Below, in pieces: positions 48,691 through 57,621 of a stretch of DNA of 64,000 nt. The first letter of the stretch is position 1. Every line of letters begins with the position of its first letter. Source of the stretch: Sphingobium chlorophenolicum. GTDB taxonomy: Bacteria; Pseudomonadota; Alphaproteobacteria; Sphingomonadales; Sphingomonadaceae. The notes under the pieces are model-generated. The model did no database searches. It was not told the DNA's origin and worked only from the letters and a program-made list of their open reading frames with translations. The DNA lies in NCBI RefSeq assembly GCF_000722875.1, contig NZ_JFHR01000015.1:42043-106042 (forward strand). Direction: 5' to 3'. The translations under genes were made by a program, and so were the position numbers.

Positions 48691-49944
48691 ATGGCGCTTT
48701 TCAGTTTCAGGCTGCCGGACATCGGCGAAGGCATTGCGGAAGCAGAGATTGTAGGCTGGCACGTGAAGGTCGGCGATCGGGTCGAGGAGGACCAGCCGAT
48801 TGCCGACATGATGACCGACAAGGCGACGGTGGAGATGGAATCGCCGGTTTCGGGCGTCGTGGTGCGGCTGGCGGGGGAACCGGGCCAGCAGATCGCCATC
48901 GGATCGATGCTGGTCGAAATCGAGATGGAGGGGGACGCGGCTCCGGCGCTCACCCCAATAGCTCCCCTCCCGGAACGGGAGGGGGCGGGGGAGGACCGCG
49001 AGCGGAGCGAGCCTCAACCGGTCGTCGAAGAAGAACAGCCGATTGCGTCAACACCCACGCCCGCTCCCTCCCTGGAAGGGAGGGGAGAAGTGCTGGCTTC
49101 CCCCGCCGTCCGGGCGCGGGCGAAGGAACTGGGGATCGATCTCGCTCAGGTGAAGCCCAGCGGCGATCATATCCGGCACTCCGATCTCGATGCCTTCCTG
49201 CTCTATGGGACGGGGCAGGGCTATCGGCCCGCAGGCCGACCAGCCAGACGGGCGGATGAGGCGGTCAAGGTCATCGGCCTGCGCCGCCGCATCGCCGAGA
49301 ATATGGCCGCCTCCAAGCGCGCCATTCCGCATTTCTCCTATGTCGAGGAGATCGACGTCACCGCGCTGGAGGAAATGCGGGAGCAGTTGAACGCCAATCG
49401 CGGCGAGCGGCCCAAGCTTACCATGTTGCCGTTGCTGGTCGTGGCGATCTGCCGCGCCTTGCCGGACTTTCCGATGCTGAACGCCCGCTACGACGATGAG
49501 GCGGGCGTGGTGACGCGCTATGGCGCGGTGCATATGGGCATCGCGACCCAGACGGACGCGGGGCTGATGGTGCCGGTGATCCGGGACGCGCAGGACCGCA
49601 ATGTCTGGCAACTGGCGGCGGAGATCAGGCGTCTGGCCGACGCGGCGCGGACGGGCAAGGCCAAGTCGGAGGAACTGTCCGGGTCGACGCTGACGCTGAC
49701 ATCGCTGGGGCCGTTGGGCGGGGTGGCGACGACGCCGGTGATCAACCGGCCGGAAGTCGCGATCATCGGGCCGAATCGCATCATCGAACGGCCGGTGTTC
49801 CGAGGGAAGGAAGTGGTGCCCGCCAAGCTCATGAACCTGTCCATCAGTTGCGACCATCGGGTGGTGGATGGATGGAATGCGGCTAGTTTCGTTCAGGCGG
49901 TGCGGAAGCTGCTGGAGACGCCGGTTTTGTTGTTTGCGGATTAG
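48691..49944 (+). CDS. bkdB: Branched-chain 2-oxoacid dehydrogenase E2 (dihydrolipoyl acyltransferase)
   Basis: The core acyltransferase of the complex. The 417-residue product has one lipoyl domain with the lipoylated lysine in MMTDKATVEMESP (about residue 44), a linker, the E1/E3-binding domain (ASPAVRARAKELGIDLAQVK), and a catalytic domain ending with the active-site histidine in ISCDHRVVDGW. The linker at about residues 90-133 is encoded by two inverted copies of repeat family B read in frame (PLPEREGAGEDRERSEP and TPAPSLEGRGE). No E3 (lpd) gene follows, so E3 must come from elsewhere. Confidence 0.92.
   Translation: MALFSFRLPDIGEGIAEAEIVGWHVKVGDRVEEDQPIADMMTDKATVEMESPVSGVVVRLAGEPGQQIAIGSMLVEIEMEGDAAPALTPIAPLPEREGAGEDRERSEPQPVVEEEQPIASTPTPAPSLEGRGEVLASPAVRARAKELGIDLAQVKPSGDHIRHSDLDAFLLYGTGQGYRPAGRPARRADEAVKVIGLRRRIAENMAASKRAIPHFSYVEEIDVTALEEMREQLNANRGERPKLTMLPLLVVAICRALPDFPMLNARYDDEAGVVTRYGAVHMGIATQTDAGLMVPVIRDAQDRNVWQLAAEIRRLADAARTGKAKSEELSGSTLTLTSLGPLGGVATTPVINRPEVAIIGPNRIIERPVFRGKEVVPAKLMNLSISCDHRVVDGWNAASFVQAVRKLLETPVLLFAD
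48959..49088 (+). repeat. Family B repeat pair inside the bkdB linker
   Basis: A forward copy starting GCTCCCCTCCCGGAACGGGA and continuing with GAGCGGAGCGAGCCT, and a reverse copy ending CCCTCCCTGGAAGGGAGGGG, lie about 40 bp apart. The same sequence order is seen outside genes at 1526-1582. The reading frame of bkdB passes through without a stop. Confidence 0.75.
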
Positions 49945-49979
49945 CTTGTCGAGTTTTGGCGCTGGGAGAGGACCTATCC

Positions 49980-50116
49980 AAATCCTCCCCATCGGGAGAT
50001 GGGGAGGGGGACCGCGCGAAGCGTGGTGGAGGGGAATGGGGCACTACCTGCGTATTTCCCCTCCACCATCGCTTCGCGAACGGTCCCCCTCCCCACGCTG
50101 CGCGTAGGGAGGATTT
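49980..50116 (+). repeat. Family A mosaic repeat, copy 3
   Basis: Left arm AATCCTCCCCATCGGGAGAT, right arm ending CACGCTGCGCGTAGGGAGGA, with internal hairpins CGCGCGAAGCGTG and ATCGCTTCGCGAACGG. It follows the bkdB stop and the GGACCTATCC flank found in most copies, and fills the gap to the convergent secreted-protein gene. Confidence 0.82.
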
Positions 50117-50127
50117 AACTTGCGCTC

Positions 50128-50595
50128 TTAGCGCACCGTGGCGCGATAGGTGAGGCGGCCGTTTTCGCCGGGAGATATTTCGTCGGGCACGGTCCAGCGG
50201 ACATGGGTGACGTCGGCGGGGACTGCGCGGCGGGTGCCGCCCAGCGCTGTCGGCAGCCATAGGTCGGCGAGACGGCCCCAATGAGCGCCGCCATCGACAG
50301 ACACCTGCATCGCAGGATCGGTGAGATCTGGCTGAGCGCCGCGCGGAACGGCGTTGGTGACGGCCAGGTTGCGGACCGGGCGGCTGCCCTCATTGCGCCA
50401 GTTGACCACGAGAATGAGCTGGTCGCCCGATCCGGCGCGGTCGGCGCTTTGCAGGATGCGGCGCGCGCGGCCGTTGATGTCGGTGCTCGTCCGCTCCACG
50501 AACATCTGCGTGTCGAGCTTGATCGGTTGCCGCGCCAAAGCCATTTGCGGCGCGCCAATAGAGCCCAGAGCGATGAGCCATCCCACCGATTTCAT
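50128..50595 (-). CDS. Secreted protein of unknown function (DUF11-like)
   Basis: A 155-residue exported protein. ATG 50595 follows GGGGG by seven bases; the signal peptide is MKSVGWLIALGSIGAPQMAL, cut near ALARQ. The mature part resembles DUF11-type beta domains (LILVVNWRNEGSRPVRNLAV and LTDPAMQVSVDGGAHWGRL), which occur in surface proteins. No catalytic residues or anchor are visible. It is alone, between a repeat and a divergent transporter gene. Confidence 0.65.
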   Translation of the reverse strand: MKSVGWLIALGSIGAPQMALARQPIKLDTQMFVERTSTDINGRARRILQSADRAGSGDQLILVVNWRNEGSRPVRNLAVTNAVPRGAQPDLTDPAMQVSVDGGAHWGRLADLWLPTALGGTRRAVPADVTHVRWTVPDEISPGENGRLTYRATVR

Positions 50596-50753
50596 GCCAA
50601 TCCCCCAACTTGTCATGCCCTGAAGGTGGCATCGGGTGCCGAAGATTTGGTTAATGCCCTGTTTTCTTTCCTATCCATTGTTTCGCTGATGCAAATTGAC
50701 GGAGCGCGGCGGTCGGTGCACAAAAAGCGCGGCGGGGCAGGGATATTTCAGGC

Positions 50754-51908
50754 GTGACACCTCAGGAACAGCAGGAAATCAACAGGCGGCGGGACCGGTT
50801 GTTGGCCTCGATCGCGCTGACGGCGGGAATCGGGCTGGTCCTGGCCATGCCCTTCGCCTTGCGGGAGGGGGCGGAATTCTTCCTGCCGCTGACTGCCGCC
50901 CTGGTGGTCGCGATTGCGCTGGTGCCGTTCCTGGAGTGGATGGAAAGGCGGAGCGTGCCTTCGCCGCTGGCCGCGCTGACGGCGGTGATCGCCTTCCTGC
51001 TGGTGGCGAATACGGCATTGGTGTTGATCGTGGTTCCGGCGGCGGACTGGTTTCGCCTGCTCCCCGAACGGCTGCCCAAGATCCAGAACAACCTGGCGCC
51101 GCTGATCGATTTCTATTCGCAGCTTCAGCGTTTCGTGGACGAAACGGTGCAGATGCTAGCGACCGGGCCGGTCGCGGCGGCGCAGACGGCGGCGGTGGAT
51201 GCGCCGCGATCCCTGCTGCAATTCGCCGCCACTTCGGCGCCATCGGCCATCATCCAGATGGTGTTCGCGCTGCTCATCATCTATTTCTTCCTGGCCGGTT
51301 GGACGAAGCTGCGGCGGCGGACGATCAACAGCCGGGAAAGTTTCGACGGCGCGATGGCGGTGGCGCGGGTCATCCAGAATGTCGTCGACGCGACCTCCGC
51401 CTATGTGCTGACCATCGCGACGATCAACCTGTGCCTGGGGCTGGCGGTCGCCTTCGCCCTGTGGCTGATCGGCATGCCTTCGCCGCTGATGTGGGGCGGG
51501 ATCGTCGCCTTGCTGAACTTCGTGCCCTATTTCGGACCGATGCTGGCGGCGGCGCTGCTGGGGCTGGGCGGGCTGATGGTGTTCGACGATGTGTGGAAGG
51601 CGCTGCTGCCCGCCGCGCTCCAGATCGGTTTCCATCTGGTCGAGGCGAATTTCGTGACGCCGACGATATTGGGACGGCGGCTGACCATGAATCCGCTGCT
51701 GATCCTGGTGTCGCTGACCTTCTGGGGATGGGTGTGGGGGACGCCGGGGGCCTTGCTGGGCGTGCCGTTGCTGATCATCATCCAGACCGTCGTGTCGGCG
51801 GCCGGAACCCCCGACATCGCCGGTTTCCTGTTCGAGCGGGGGACGCTGACGGTGGCCCCGCGCAAAGAAAATGACGAAAGCCGCGAAACAGATGTTGCAG
51901 GCAGTTGA
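50754..51908 (+). CDS. AI-2E family transporter (PerM-like)
   Basis: A 384-residue inner-membrane protein with about eight helices. The C-terminal core carries the family pattern GGIVALLNFVPYFGPMLAA and FHLVEANFVTPTILGRRL, then WGWVWGTPGALLGVPLLI. Family members have been linked to autoinducer-2 export or sodium-proton exchange; the substrate here is unknown. The start is GTG at 50754. The -35 box of the tRNA-Asp promoter overlaps its TGA. Confidence 0.88.
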   Translation: MTPQEQQEINRRRDRLLASIALTAGIGLVLAMPFALREGAEFFLPLTAALVVAIALVPFLEWMERRSVPSPLAALTAVIAFLLVANTALVLIVVPAADWFRLLPERLPKIQNNLAPLIDFYSQLQRFVDETVQMLATGPVAAAQTAAVDAPRSLLQFAATSAPSAIIQMVFALLIIYFFLAGWTKLRRRTINSRESFDGAMAVARVIQNVVDATSAYVLTIATINLCLGLAVAFALWLIGMPSPLMWGGIVALLNFVPYFGPMLAAALLGLGGLMVFDDVWKALLPAALQIGFHLVEANFVTPTILGRRLTMNPLLILVSLTFWGWVWGTPGALLGVPLLIIIQTVVSAAGTPDIAGFLFERGTLTVAPRKENDESRETDVAGS

Positions 51909-51933
51909 CAGGGGGAACGGGGCCGCATAGATG
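51905..51933 (+). promoter_or_regulatory. Promoter of the tRNA-Asp cluster
   Basis: TTGACA (51905-51910), a 17-bp spacer and TAGATG (51928-51933) lie 16 bases before the first tRNA. The -35 box overlaps the stop codon of the transporter gene. The spacers between tRNA copies lack such a promoter, so the three are probably one transcript. Confidence 0.7.
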
Positions 51934-51949
51934 CCCGCCCACACCGAAC

Positions 51950-52026
<77 letters not shown>

Positions 52027-52109
52027 CTTTCCTTGAAGGGCAAGTGGATGGTTTTCCAGATCAGCATCGTCTGGTGGCCCGCATGGGTCACGCCAAGATG
52101 CCGCCCTGC

Positions 52110-52186
<77 letters not shown>

Positions 52187-52269
52187 CTTTCCTTGAAGGG
52201 CAAGTGGATGGTTTTCCAGATCAGCATCGTCTGGTGGCCCGCATGGGTCACGCCAAGATGCCGCCCTGC

Positions 52270-52346
<77 letters not shown>

Positions 52347-52654
52347 TTCTCTTCATGATCGCCTGTTGATGTTGTTGGATGGGGTGCTGGCCTTGCGTCC
52401 ATCAGCAATGGCTGATTTCCGTCATTTTTTGCCGAAGTTCACAGTGTATGCGCGCGCGTGCCTGGGCGCGCGTATGCGTTGCGTAGCGGACGTTTCAAAG
52501 AGGCGGGAAGGATAGGCGGGTTGGCGGGGAATAGGACAGGGTGAATTTGGGGTGTTGGAGAAATAGGAAGTTTTTTGAGGATGTTGTGGCCGGTGGGCCA
52601 CCTATTGTCCTTGGTGGGTTGGTTGAGGCTTTGGGTGGAGAGTGGACCTATCCT
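52347..52654. other. Intergenic stretch without supported gene
   Basis: Between the last tRNA and repeat copy 4. It contains a GC-alternating, partly self-complementary run near 52447-52476 (GCGCGCGTGCCTGGGCGCGC) that could form a hairpin, then T/G-rich sequence. The open frames here are short and have no plausible start signals or family resemblance. Confidence 0.5.
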
Positions 52655-52785
52655 ATTCCTCCCCATCGGGAGATGGGGAGGGGGACCGGCCGAAGGCTGG
52701 TGGAGGGGAAATGGCGCGACCTGCGCATCTTCCCCTCCGTCAGCGCTTCGCGCTGCCACCTCCCCATCTCCCGATGGGGAGGAAT
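52655..52785 (+). repeat. Family A mosaic repeat, copy 4
   Basis: Both arms are of the ATCG type (ATTCCTCCCCATCGGGAGAT and its inverse), so the element is close to symmetric. It is preceded by GTGGACCTATCC and followed, toward the DUF2842 gene, by GGATAGGTCGGGTTG; the latter flank is also found beside copy 5. Confidence 0.85.
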
Positions 52786-52814
52786 GGATAGGTCGGGTTG
52801 CTATCCAAATTGGC

Positions 52815-53057
52815 CTAAAAACTGCGCCAGCGTCCGGTTTCCATCCAGGCGAGGAGGCGCTTCAACGGCAAGACCCATATCCAGACCAAGCCAAGAAACA
52901 CATAAATCACCACCTGCACAACCATCGGCAGGCCGCCGATCAAGCCCGACAGGCTGCCGACCAGCACCGCCCAGAGCGCGATCAGCCCCAATATGGCGAA
53001 CATGCCCACCGGCTTGCGCCAGCTTGGCTTGTAGGTGTGGCGGGGGTCGATGCTCAT
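52815..53057 (-). CDS. DUF2842 family small membrane protein
   Basis: An 80-residue protein from ATG 53057: MSIDPRHTYKPSWRKPVGMF, one long or two short hydrophobic helices (ILGLIALWAVLVGSLSGLI and VVQVVIYVFLGLVWIWVL) and the C-terminal LKRLLAWMETGRWRSF. This matches the DUF2842 family of alphaproteobacteria, function unknown. It overlaps the upstream 5-FCL gene by four bases, so they form one operon. Its 3' end plus flank is duplicated at 59818-59900. Confidence 0.85.
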   Translation of the reverse strand: MSIDPRHTYKPSWRKPVGMFAILGLIALWAVLVGSLSGLIGGLPMVVQVVIYVFLGLVWIWVLPLKRLLAWMETGRWRSF

Positions 53058-53632
53058 GCTTCTTCGCCTTCGATCAGTTCGACTTCGGTCAGGATCAGGT
53101 TGAGCGGCAAGTCCCATGGATCGGCGGGCAGGTCGTCATGCTCCTGCACCGACCAGGCCAGCCCCACGCGAAGCGCATCGGGATAGCGGGCGAACACCCG
53201 GTCATAATAGCCGCCGCCCTGGCCCAGCCGGTTCATCGACCGGTCGAAGCCGATCAGCGGGGCGATGATGACGTCGGGCGTCACGGGATTCCCCGCCGGT
53301 TCAGGGTGGCTGGTGCCGAACAGGCCGGGGAAAAGCTGGTCCTCCGGCCGCCAGCTCAGGAAATCCATGCTGCCGAGGCGATCGATCACGCGGGGCAGGG
53401 CCAGCGTCTTGCCCATCGCCTGTAAGGGGGCGGCCAGCCGCTGCGCCGGGGCTTCGTCATCCAGGCCCATGTAAAGCGCCACTACCTGCGCATCGTTCAG
53501 CCGCCGGGCGAGCGGGGATGGCACCACCTTGAACGCCAGCCGGTGCGCCAGCGGGTCCAGCGATGCCACGAAGGCGCGCCGCTTCTGCCGGGCGATGGCG
53601 CGCAGGGCCGCCTTTTCGGTGTCTTCGCTCAT
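53054..53632 (-). CDS. 5-formyltetrahydrofolate cyclo-ligase
   Basis: ATP-dependent conversion of 5-formyl-THF to methenyl-THF. The 192-residue product has the N-terminal basic helix KAALRAIARQKRRAF, the PLIGFDRSMNRLGQGGGYYD motif that binds ATP phosphate and substrate, and the C-terminal VGLAWSVQEHDDLPADPWD. Its position directly downstream of 6S RNA repeats the ssrS-ygfA order seen in many proteobacteria, and the RNA may be processed from a longer transcript that also covers this gene. Confidence 0.93.
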   Translation of the reverse strand: MSEDTEKAALRAIARQKRRAFVASLDPLAHRLAFKVVPSPLARRLNDAQVVALYMGLDDEAPAQRLAAPLQAMGKTLALPRVIDRLGSMDFLSWRPEDQLFPGLFGTSHPEPAGNPVTPDVIIAPLIGFDRSMNRLGQGGGYYDRVFARYPDALRVGLAWSVQEHDDLPADPWDLPLNLILTEVELIEGEEA

Positions 53633-53664
53633 CCTGTGATCCGGTTTTGCGGGGAGAGGGGGGT

Positions 53665-53823
53665 GACGGGACCGCCTCGGCCGTGTGCTGGAATATCCTC
53701 TGACGCCTCAACGTCAGGTGGGAACCATGTAGATCGGGCCGGAGCCCGCCCAGGGACAGCCCCCGTGGATGTGATTATCGCCTCAGGGATGTTCGCTAAA
53801 GCTCGTACCGCGCAGTGCCCGTC
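53665..53823 (-). ncRNA. ssrS: 6S RNA
   Basis: 6S RNA binds sigma-70 RNA polymerase as a promoter mimic. On the minus strand the RNA would start with GACGGGCACTGCGCGG and end CCCGTC; these ends pair as a closing stem. Inside, TTAGCGAACATCCCTGAGGC and GATAATCACATCC resemble the conserved CCUGAG..GAUAUU part of the enterobacterial RNA, and CACCTGACGTTGAGGCGTCAG is an internal hairpin. It lies between zapA and the 5-FCL gene, the classical site, and a promoter is placed exactly upstream. The 3' end is approximate. Confidence 0.88.
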
Positions 53824-53830
53824 GCCTTTC

Positions 53831-53859
53831 TATCTAGGCTTCGGGCGCGGCGGCGACAA
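53831..53859 (-). promoter_or_regulatory. Promoter of 6S RNA
   Basis: Read on the minus strand: TTGTCG (53859-53854), a 17-bp spacer, TAGATA (53836-53831), then seven bases to the predicted first base of 6S RNA. The first three bases of the -10 box are the TAG stop codon of zapA. Confidence 0.7.
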
Positions 53860-54169
53860 GCCTTTCGCGCAGCTTTTCTATGCGGGCGGTCAGGGATTCC
53901 AGTGCATGGACGGCCGGTTCGTCCTCCGGCTCCAGCGCCAGGCTCTGCTGGCGGCCAATCGCCTCGCGCTTCAGGTCGTTGAGTTCGTCGGCCAGGAAGA
54001 GCGCGGCGAACAGCAGCGTGCGCACTTCGGTGAGGCCCGGCGTATTCTGCTGCGCCAGCCGCGCCTTGCGTTCGATCAGGTTGGCCAGATGCGCCAGATG
54101 CGCCTCCTCCCCGTCGCGGCAGCGCAGGTCATAGGCGCGCCCGGCGATGTGCAATGTGGTTTCAGCCAT
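53834..54169 (-). CDS. zapA: Cell division protein ZapA
   Basis: A 111-residue Z-ring associated protein that bundles FtsZ. The N-terminal strand-rich part TTLHIAGRAYDLRCRDGEE is the usual ZapA start, followed by HLAHLANLIERKARLAQQ and the long C-terminal coiled coil (LFLADELNDLKREAIGRQQ). The 6S promoter lies across its 3' end. It overlaps the upstream small coiled-coil gene by eight bases. Confidence 0.9.
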   Translation of the reverse strand: MAETTLHIAGRAYDLRCRDGEEAHLAHLANLIERKARLAQQNTPGLTEVRTLLFAALFLADELNDLKREAIGRQQSLALEPEDEPAVHALESLTARIEKLRERLVAAAPEA

Positions 54170-54383
54170 CGACCCGCCCCTTTTGATCCTGCCCCTTCAA
54201 TTCGGTGATGAGATTGTCCAGCGACCGCAGCGCCGCGCGGGCGGCCGCCCTGTCCATGTCAGCGGAGGGGGCGGAGGAGGGGCCTGTCGAAAGCCCGTCC
54301 ACATCCTGTTCTAACCGGCCGATCGCACGCTCCAGCGTGGCGATAGCCCTCATCATGCGCTCGCTTGCCATATATGCTGCCAT
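54162..54383 (-). CDS. Small coiled-coil protein upstream of zapA
   Basis: A 73-residue protein from ATG 54383 (ATG 54371 also possible): MAAYMASERMMRAIATLERA followed by heptad-like helices (LRSLDNLITELKGQDQ). It resembles the short DUF4164-type proteins often encoded before zapA in alphaproteobacteria; a role in division is inferred from place only. A longer frame upstream runs antisense into tkt and has no support. Confidence 0.7.
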   Translation of the reverse strand: MAAYMASERMMRAIATLERAIGRLEQDVDGLSTGPSSAPSADMDRAAARAALRSLDNLITELKGQDQKGRVDG

Positions 54384-54546
54384 AGACAAAGTTTTCACCG
54401 CGCAAAAGCCGTCATTGGGCGGCTTGGCGCGCCACCGGGGCCGCCTGTGGTTGACGCCTTGTCCCTGAGTCGACAAAGGGGGCGCAAACTCGACTCGACG
54501 GCCTGAACAGGGGGCCGGTTGAAAAGCCAGGAAAGACGCCGCCTCG

Positions 54547-56511
54547 ATGACCGTTTCCGAAAAGTCCCTCGCCAACGCCATCCGGGCGCTTTCCATGGAC
54601 GCGGTGCAGGCCGCCAACAGCGGCCATCCGGGCATGCCGATGGGCATGGCCGATGTCGCCACCGTGCTGTTCAAGGACTATCTGAAGTTCGACCCCAAGG
54701 CGCCGAAATGGGCCGACCGCGACCGGTTCGTGCTGTCGGCGGGCCATGGGTCGATGCTGATCTATTCGCTGCTGCACCTGACCGGTTACGCCAAGCCGAC
54801 CATCCAGGACATTGCGAACTTCCGTCAGTTGGGCAGCCCCTGCGCCGGGCATCCGGAGAATTTCGAGCTGGCGGGCGTGGAAGCGACCACCGGGCCGCTG
54901 GGTTCGGGTCTGGCGACCGCCGTGGGCATGGCGATTGCCGAGCGGCATCTGAATGCGCAGTTCGGCGACGATCTGGTCGATCACCGGACCTGGGTGCTGG
55001 CGGGCGACGGATGCCTGATGGAGGGCGTCAACCATGAAGCCATCGGTCTGGCGGGGCATCTGAACCTTGGCCGCCTGATCGTGCTGTGGGACGACAACAA
55101 GATCACCATCGACGGCGCGGTCGACCTGTCGAGCAGCGAGGATGTGCGGGCCCGCTATGCCGCGACCGGCTGGCATGTGGTGTCGTGCGACGGGCATGAC
55201 GTGGCCGACGTGCGCCGCGCCATCGACGAGGCGCTGGCCGATCCGCGGCCGTCGCTGGTCGCCTGCGCCACCAAGATCGGCTATGGCGCGCCGAACAAGG
55301 CGGGCACTTCGGGCGTTCATGGGTCCGCGTTGGGCGAGGCGGAAGTTGCCGCGGCTCGCGAGTTCCTTGGCTGGTCGGCAGAGCCTTTCGTCATTCCCGA
55401 AGATATCGCTGCCGCCTGGAAGGCCATCGGCGCCAAGGGCGGCGATGCGCATGCGGCCTGGGCGGATCGTCTCGACGCCAATGCGCAGAAGGCGGAATTC
55501 GAGCGTCGCATGGCTGGCGAACTGCCCGCCGGTTTCTCGCTCGACGCCTATATCGACACGCTGATCGCCAATCCGCAGAAGGTCGCGACCCGCAGGGCGA
55601 GCGAACTGGCGCTGGGCGCGATCAACGACCTGCTGCCTGAGACGCTGGGCGGTTCGGCGGACCTGACCGGTTCCAACAACACCAAGACCAAGTCGACCGG
55701 GCCGCTGACCAGGGACGATTATTCGGGCCGTTATGTCTATTACGGCATTCGCGAATTCGGCATGGCCTGCGCGATGAACGGCATGGCGCTGCATGGCGGC
55801 GTCATTCCTTATGGCGGCACTTTCCTGGTGTTTTCGGACTATATGCGTGGGGGAATCCGTCTCGCCGCGCTCCAGCAGACGCGGGCCATCCATGTGTTGA
55901 CCCATGACTCCATCGGTCTGGGTGAAGACGGCCCGACCCACCAGCCGGTTGAGCATGTCATGTCGCTGCGCATGATCCCAAATCTGGACGTCTACCGCCC
56001 GGCGGATATCGTCGAGACGGCGGAATGCTGGGAACTGGCGCTGAAGGATGCGACCGGCCCGTCGGTGCTGGCGCTGACCCGTCAGAACCTGCCGCAGTTG
56101 CGCACCGAGAAGAGCGAGAATCTGTCGGCCAAGGGCGCCTATCGCCTGAAGGTCGCGACCGCAGAGCGGAAGGTCGTGCTGGTCGCCACCGGTTCGGAAG
56201 TCGAGATCGCCGTCGCCACCGCCGCGCTGCTGGAAGAGCAGGGCATCGGCGCGGACGTCGTCTCCATGCCGAGCTGGGCGCATTTCGACGCGCAGCCGCA
56301 GTCCTATAAGGACGATCTGCTGCCGCATCATGTGCTGCGCTGCTCGATCGAAGCGGGCACGACTTTCGGTTGGGAGCGTTATACCGGCATCGCCGGGCTG
56401 CGCTTCGGCATCGACACGTTCGGCGCTTCGGCTCCGGCGGAAGTTCTTTACGATCATTTCGGCCTGACCGCCGCCAAGATCGCGCCGCAGATCGCGGCCG
56501 CGCTCGACTGA
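54547..56511 (+). CDS. tkt: Transketolase
   Basis: A ThDP enzyme of the pentose phosphate and Calvin-like pathways, 654 residues. Motifs are [19 protein letters not shown], the ThDP site [20 protein letters not shown] with [10 protein letters not shown], the pyrimidine domain [38 protein letters not shown], and a C-terminal domain with [13 protein letters not shown]. It heads a cluster of central-carbon genes (tkt, gap, pgk, aldolase) on one strand; gap follows after 29 bases. Confidence 0.97.
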   Translation: MTVSEKSLANAIRALSMDAVQAANSGHPGMPMGMADVATVLFKDYLKFDPKAPKWADRDRFVLSAGHGSMLIYSLLHLTGYAKPTIQDIANFRQLGSPCAGHPENFELAGVEATTGPLGSGLATAVGMAIAERHLNAQFGDDLVDHRTWVLAGDGCLMEGVNHEAIGLAGHLNLGRLIVLWDDNKITIDGAVDLSSSEDVRARYAATGWHVVSCDGHDVADVRRAIDEALADPRPSLVACATKIGYGAPNKAGTSGVHGSALGEAEVAAAREFLGWSAEPFVIPEDIAAAWKAIGAKGGDAHAAWADRLDANAQKAEFERRMAGELPAGFSLDAYIDTLIANPQKVATRRASELALGAINDLLPETLGGSADLTGSNNTKTKSTGPLTRDDYSGRYVYYGIREFGMACAMNGMALHGGVIPYGGTFLVFSDYMRGGIRLAALQQTRAIHVLTHDSIGLGEDGPTHQPVEHVMSLRMIPNLDVYRPADIVETAECWELALKDATGPSVLALTRQNLPQLRTEKSENLSAKGAYRLKVATAERKVVLVATGSEVEIAVATAALLEEQGIGADVVSMPSWAHFDAQPQSYKDDLLPHHVLRCSIEAGTTFGWERYTGIAGLRFGIDTFGASAPAEVLYDHFGLTAAKIAPQIAAALD

Positions 56512-56540
56512 AATTCAATCCAAACCGGGAGACAAGTGCA

Positions 56541-57551
56541 GTGGCAACGAAGGTAGCAATCAACGGTTTCGGCCGTATCGGCCGTCTGGTGGCGCGCGCC
56601 ATTCTTTCGCGCACCGACCATGATCTGGAACTGGTGAGCATCAACGACCTGGGCGACGCCCAGTCCAATGCCCTGCTGTTCAAGCGTGACAGCGTCCACG
56701 GCAACTGGGCCGGGGAAGTCAGCGTCGACGGCGACGCGCTGATCATCAACGGCAAGCGCATCGCTGTTACCGCCGAGCGCGATCCGGCCAACCTGCCCCA
56801 TGCGGCGCAGGGCGTCGACATCGCGCTGGAATGCACCGGCATCTTCGCCGACAAGGCAAAGGCGAGCGCGCACCTGACCGCTGGCGCCAAGCGCGTCATC
56901 ATCTCCGCTCCCGCGACCGGCGTCGACAAGACCGTGGTGTTCGGCGTCAATCATGAGACGCTGACCGGCGACGACATCGTGATCTCGAACGCGAGCTGCA
57001 CCACCAATTGCCTCGCGCCGCTGGCGAAGGTCCTGCACGATGCCATCGGCATCGAGCGCGGCTTCATGACCACGATCCACAGCTACACCAACGACCAGAA
57101 CACGCTGGACCAGTTGCACAAGGACATGCGTCGCGCCCGCGCCGCCGCCGTGTCGATGATCCCGACCACCACCGGCGCCGCCCGCGCCGTCGGAGAGGTG
57201 ATGCCCGAACTGAAGGGCAAGCTGGACGGATCGTCTGTCCGCGTGCCGACTCCGAACGTCTCGGTCGTCGACCTGAAGTTCGACGCCAAGCGCGCCACCA
57301 CCGTTCAGGAAGTCAACGAACTGCTGAAGGCCGCTTCGGAAGCCGGTCCGCTCAAGGGCGTGCTCGGCTATTCGGACGAGCCGCTGGTGTCGATCGACTA
57401 TAATGGCGATGCGCGCAGCTCGACCGTCGACAGCCTGGAAACGGCTGTGATCGACGGCACGCTGGTTCGCGTGCTGAGCTGGTACGACAATGAATGGGGC
57501 TTTTCGAACCGCATGATCGACACCGCGGGTGTCGTGGCGAAGTTCCTCTAA
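56541..57551 (+). CDS. gap: Glyceraldehyde-3-phosphate dehydrogenase
   Basis: NAD-dependent oxidation of glyceraldehyde 3-phosphate, 336 residues. The Rossmann start is [16 protein letters not shown]; the catalytic cysteine is Cys153 in [15 protein letters not shown] with His180 in [10 protein letters not shown], and the C-terminal [15 protein letters not shown] is typical. The start is GTG at 56541, 29 bases after tkt, with GGGAGA upstream. A strong terminator lies just after it, so pgk and the aldolase gene likely get partial read-through or their own promoter. Confidence 0.97.
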   Translation: MATKVAINGFGRIGRLVARAILSRTDHDLELVSINDLGDAQSNALLFKRDSVHGNWAGEVSVDGDALIINGKRIAVTAERDPANLPHAAQGVDIALECTGIFADKAKASAHLTAGAKRVIISAPATGVDKTVVFGVNHETLTGDDIVISNASCTTNCLAPLAKVLHDAIGIERGFMTTIHSYTNDQNTLDQLHKDMRRARAAAVSMIPTTTGAARAVGEVMPELKGKLDGSSVRVPTPNVSVVDLKFDAKRATTVQEVNELLKAASEAGPLKGVLGYSDEPLVSIDYNGDARSSTVDSLETAVIDGTLVRVLSWYDNEWGFSNRMIDTAGVVAKFL

Positions 57552-57561
57552 ACGACATGAA

Positions 57562-57590
57562 CCCCGCCGGACCGATCCGGCGGGGTTTTT
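57562..57590 (+). terminator. Rho-independent terminator between gap and pgk
   Basis: CCCCGCCGG, loop ACCGAT, CCGGCGGGG, then five T. The nine-bp stem is perfect. It begins eleven bases after the gap stop. Confidence 0.92.
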
Positions 57591-57621
57591 CATCCAATTT
57601 CACGCGCTACAGGGAGCGATC

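Noticed and set aside
52541..53425. 294-residue open frame on the plus strand over the DUF2842/5-FCL region
   Set aside because: It passes through repeat copy 4 and is antisense to two recognised genes.
54384..54674. N-terminal extension of the small coiled-coil gene upstream of zapA
   Set aside because: The added residues run antisense through the start of tkt and show no helical pattern or family likeness.
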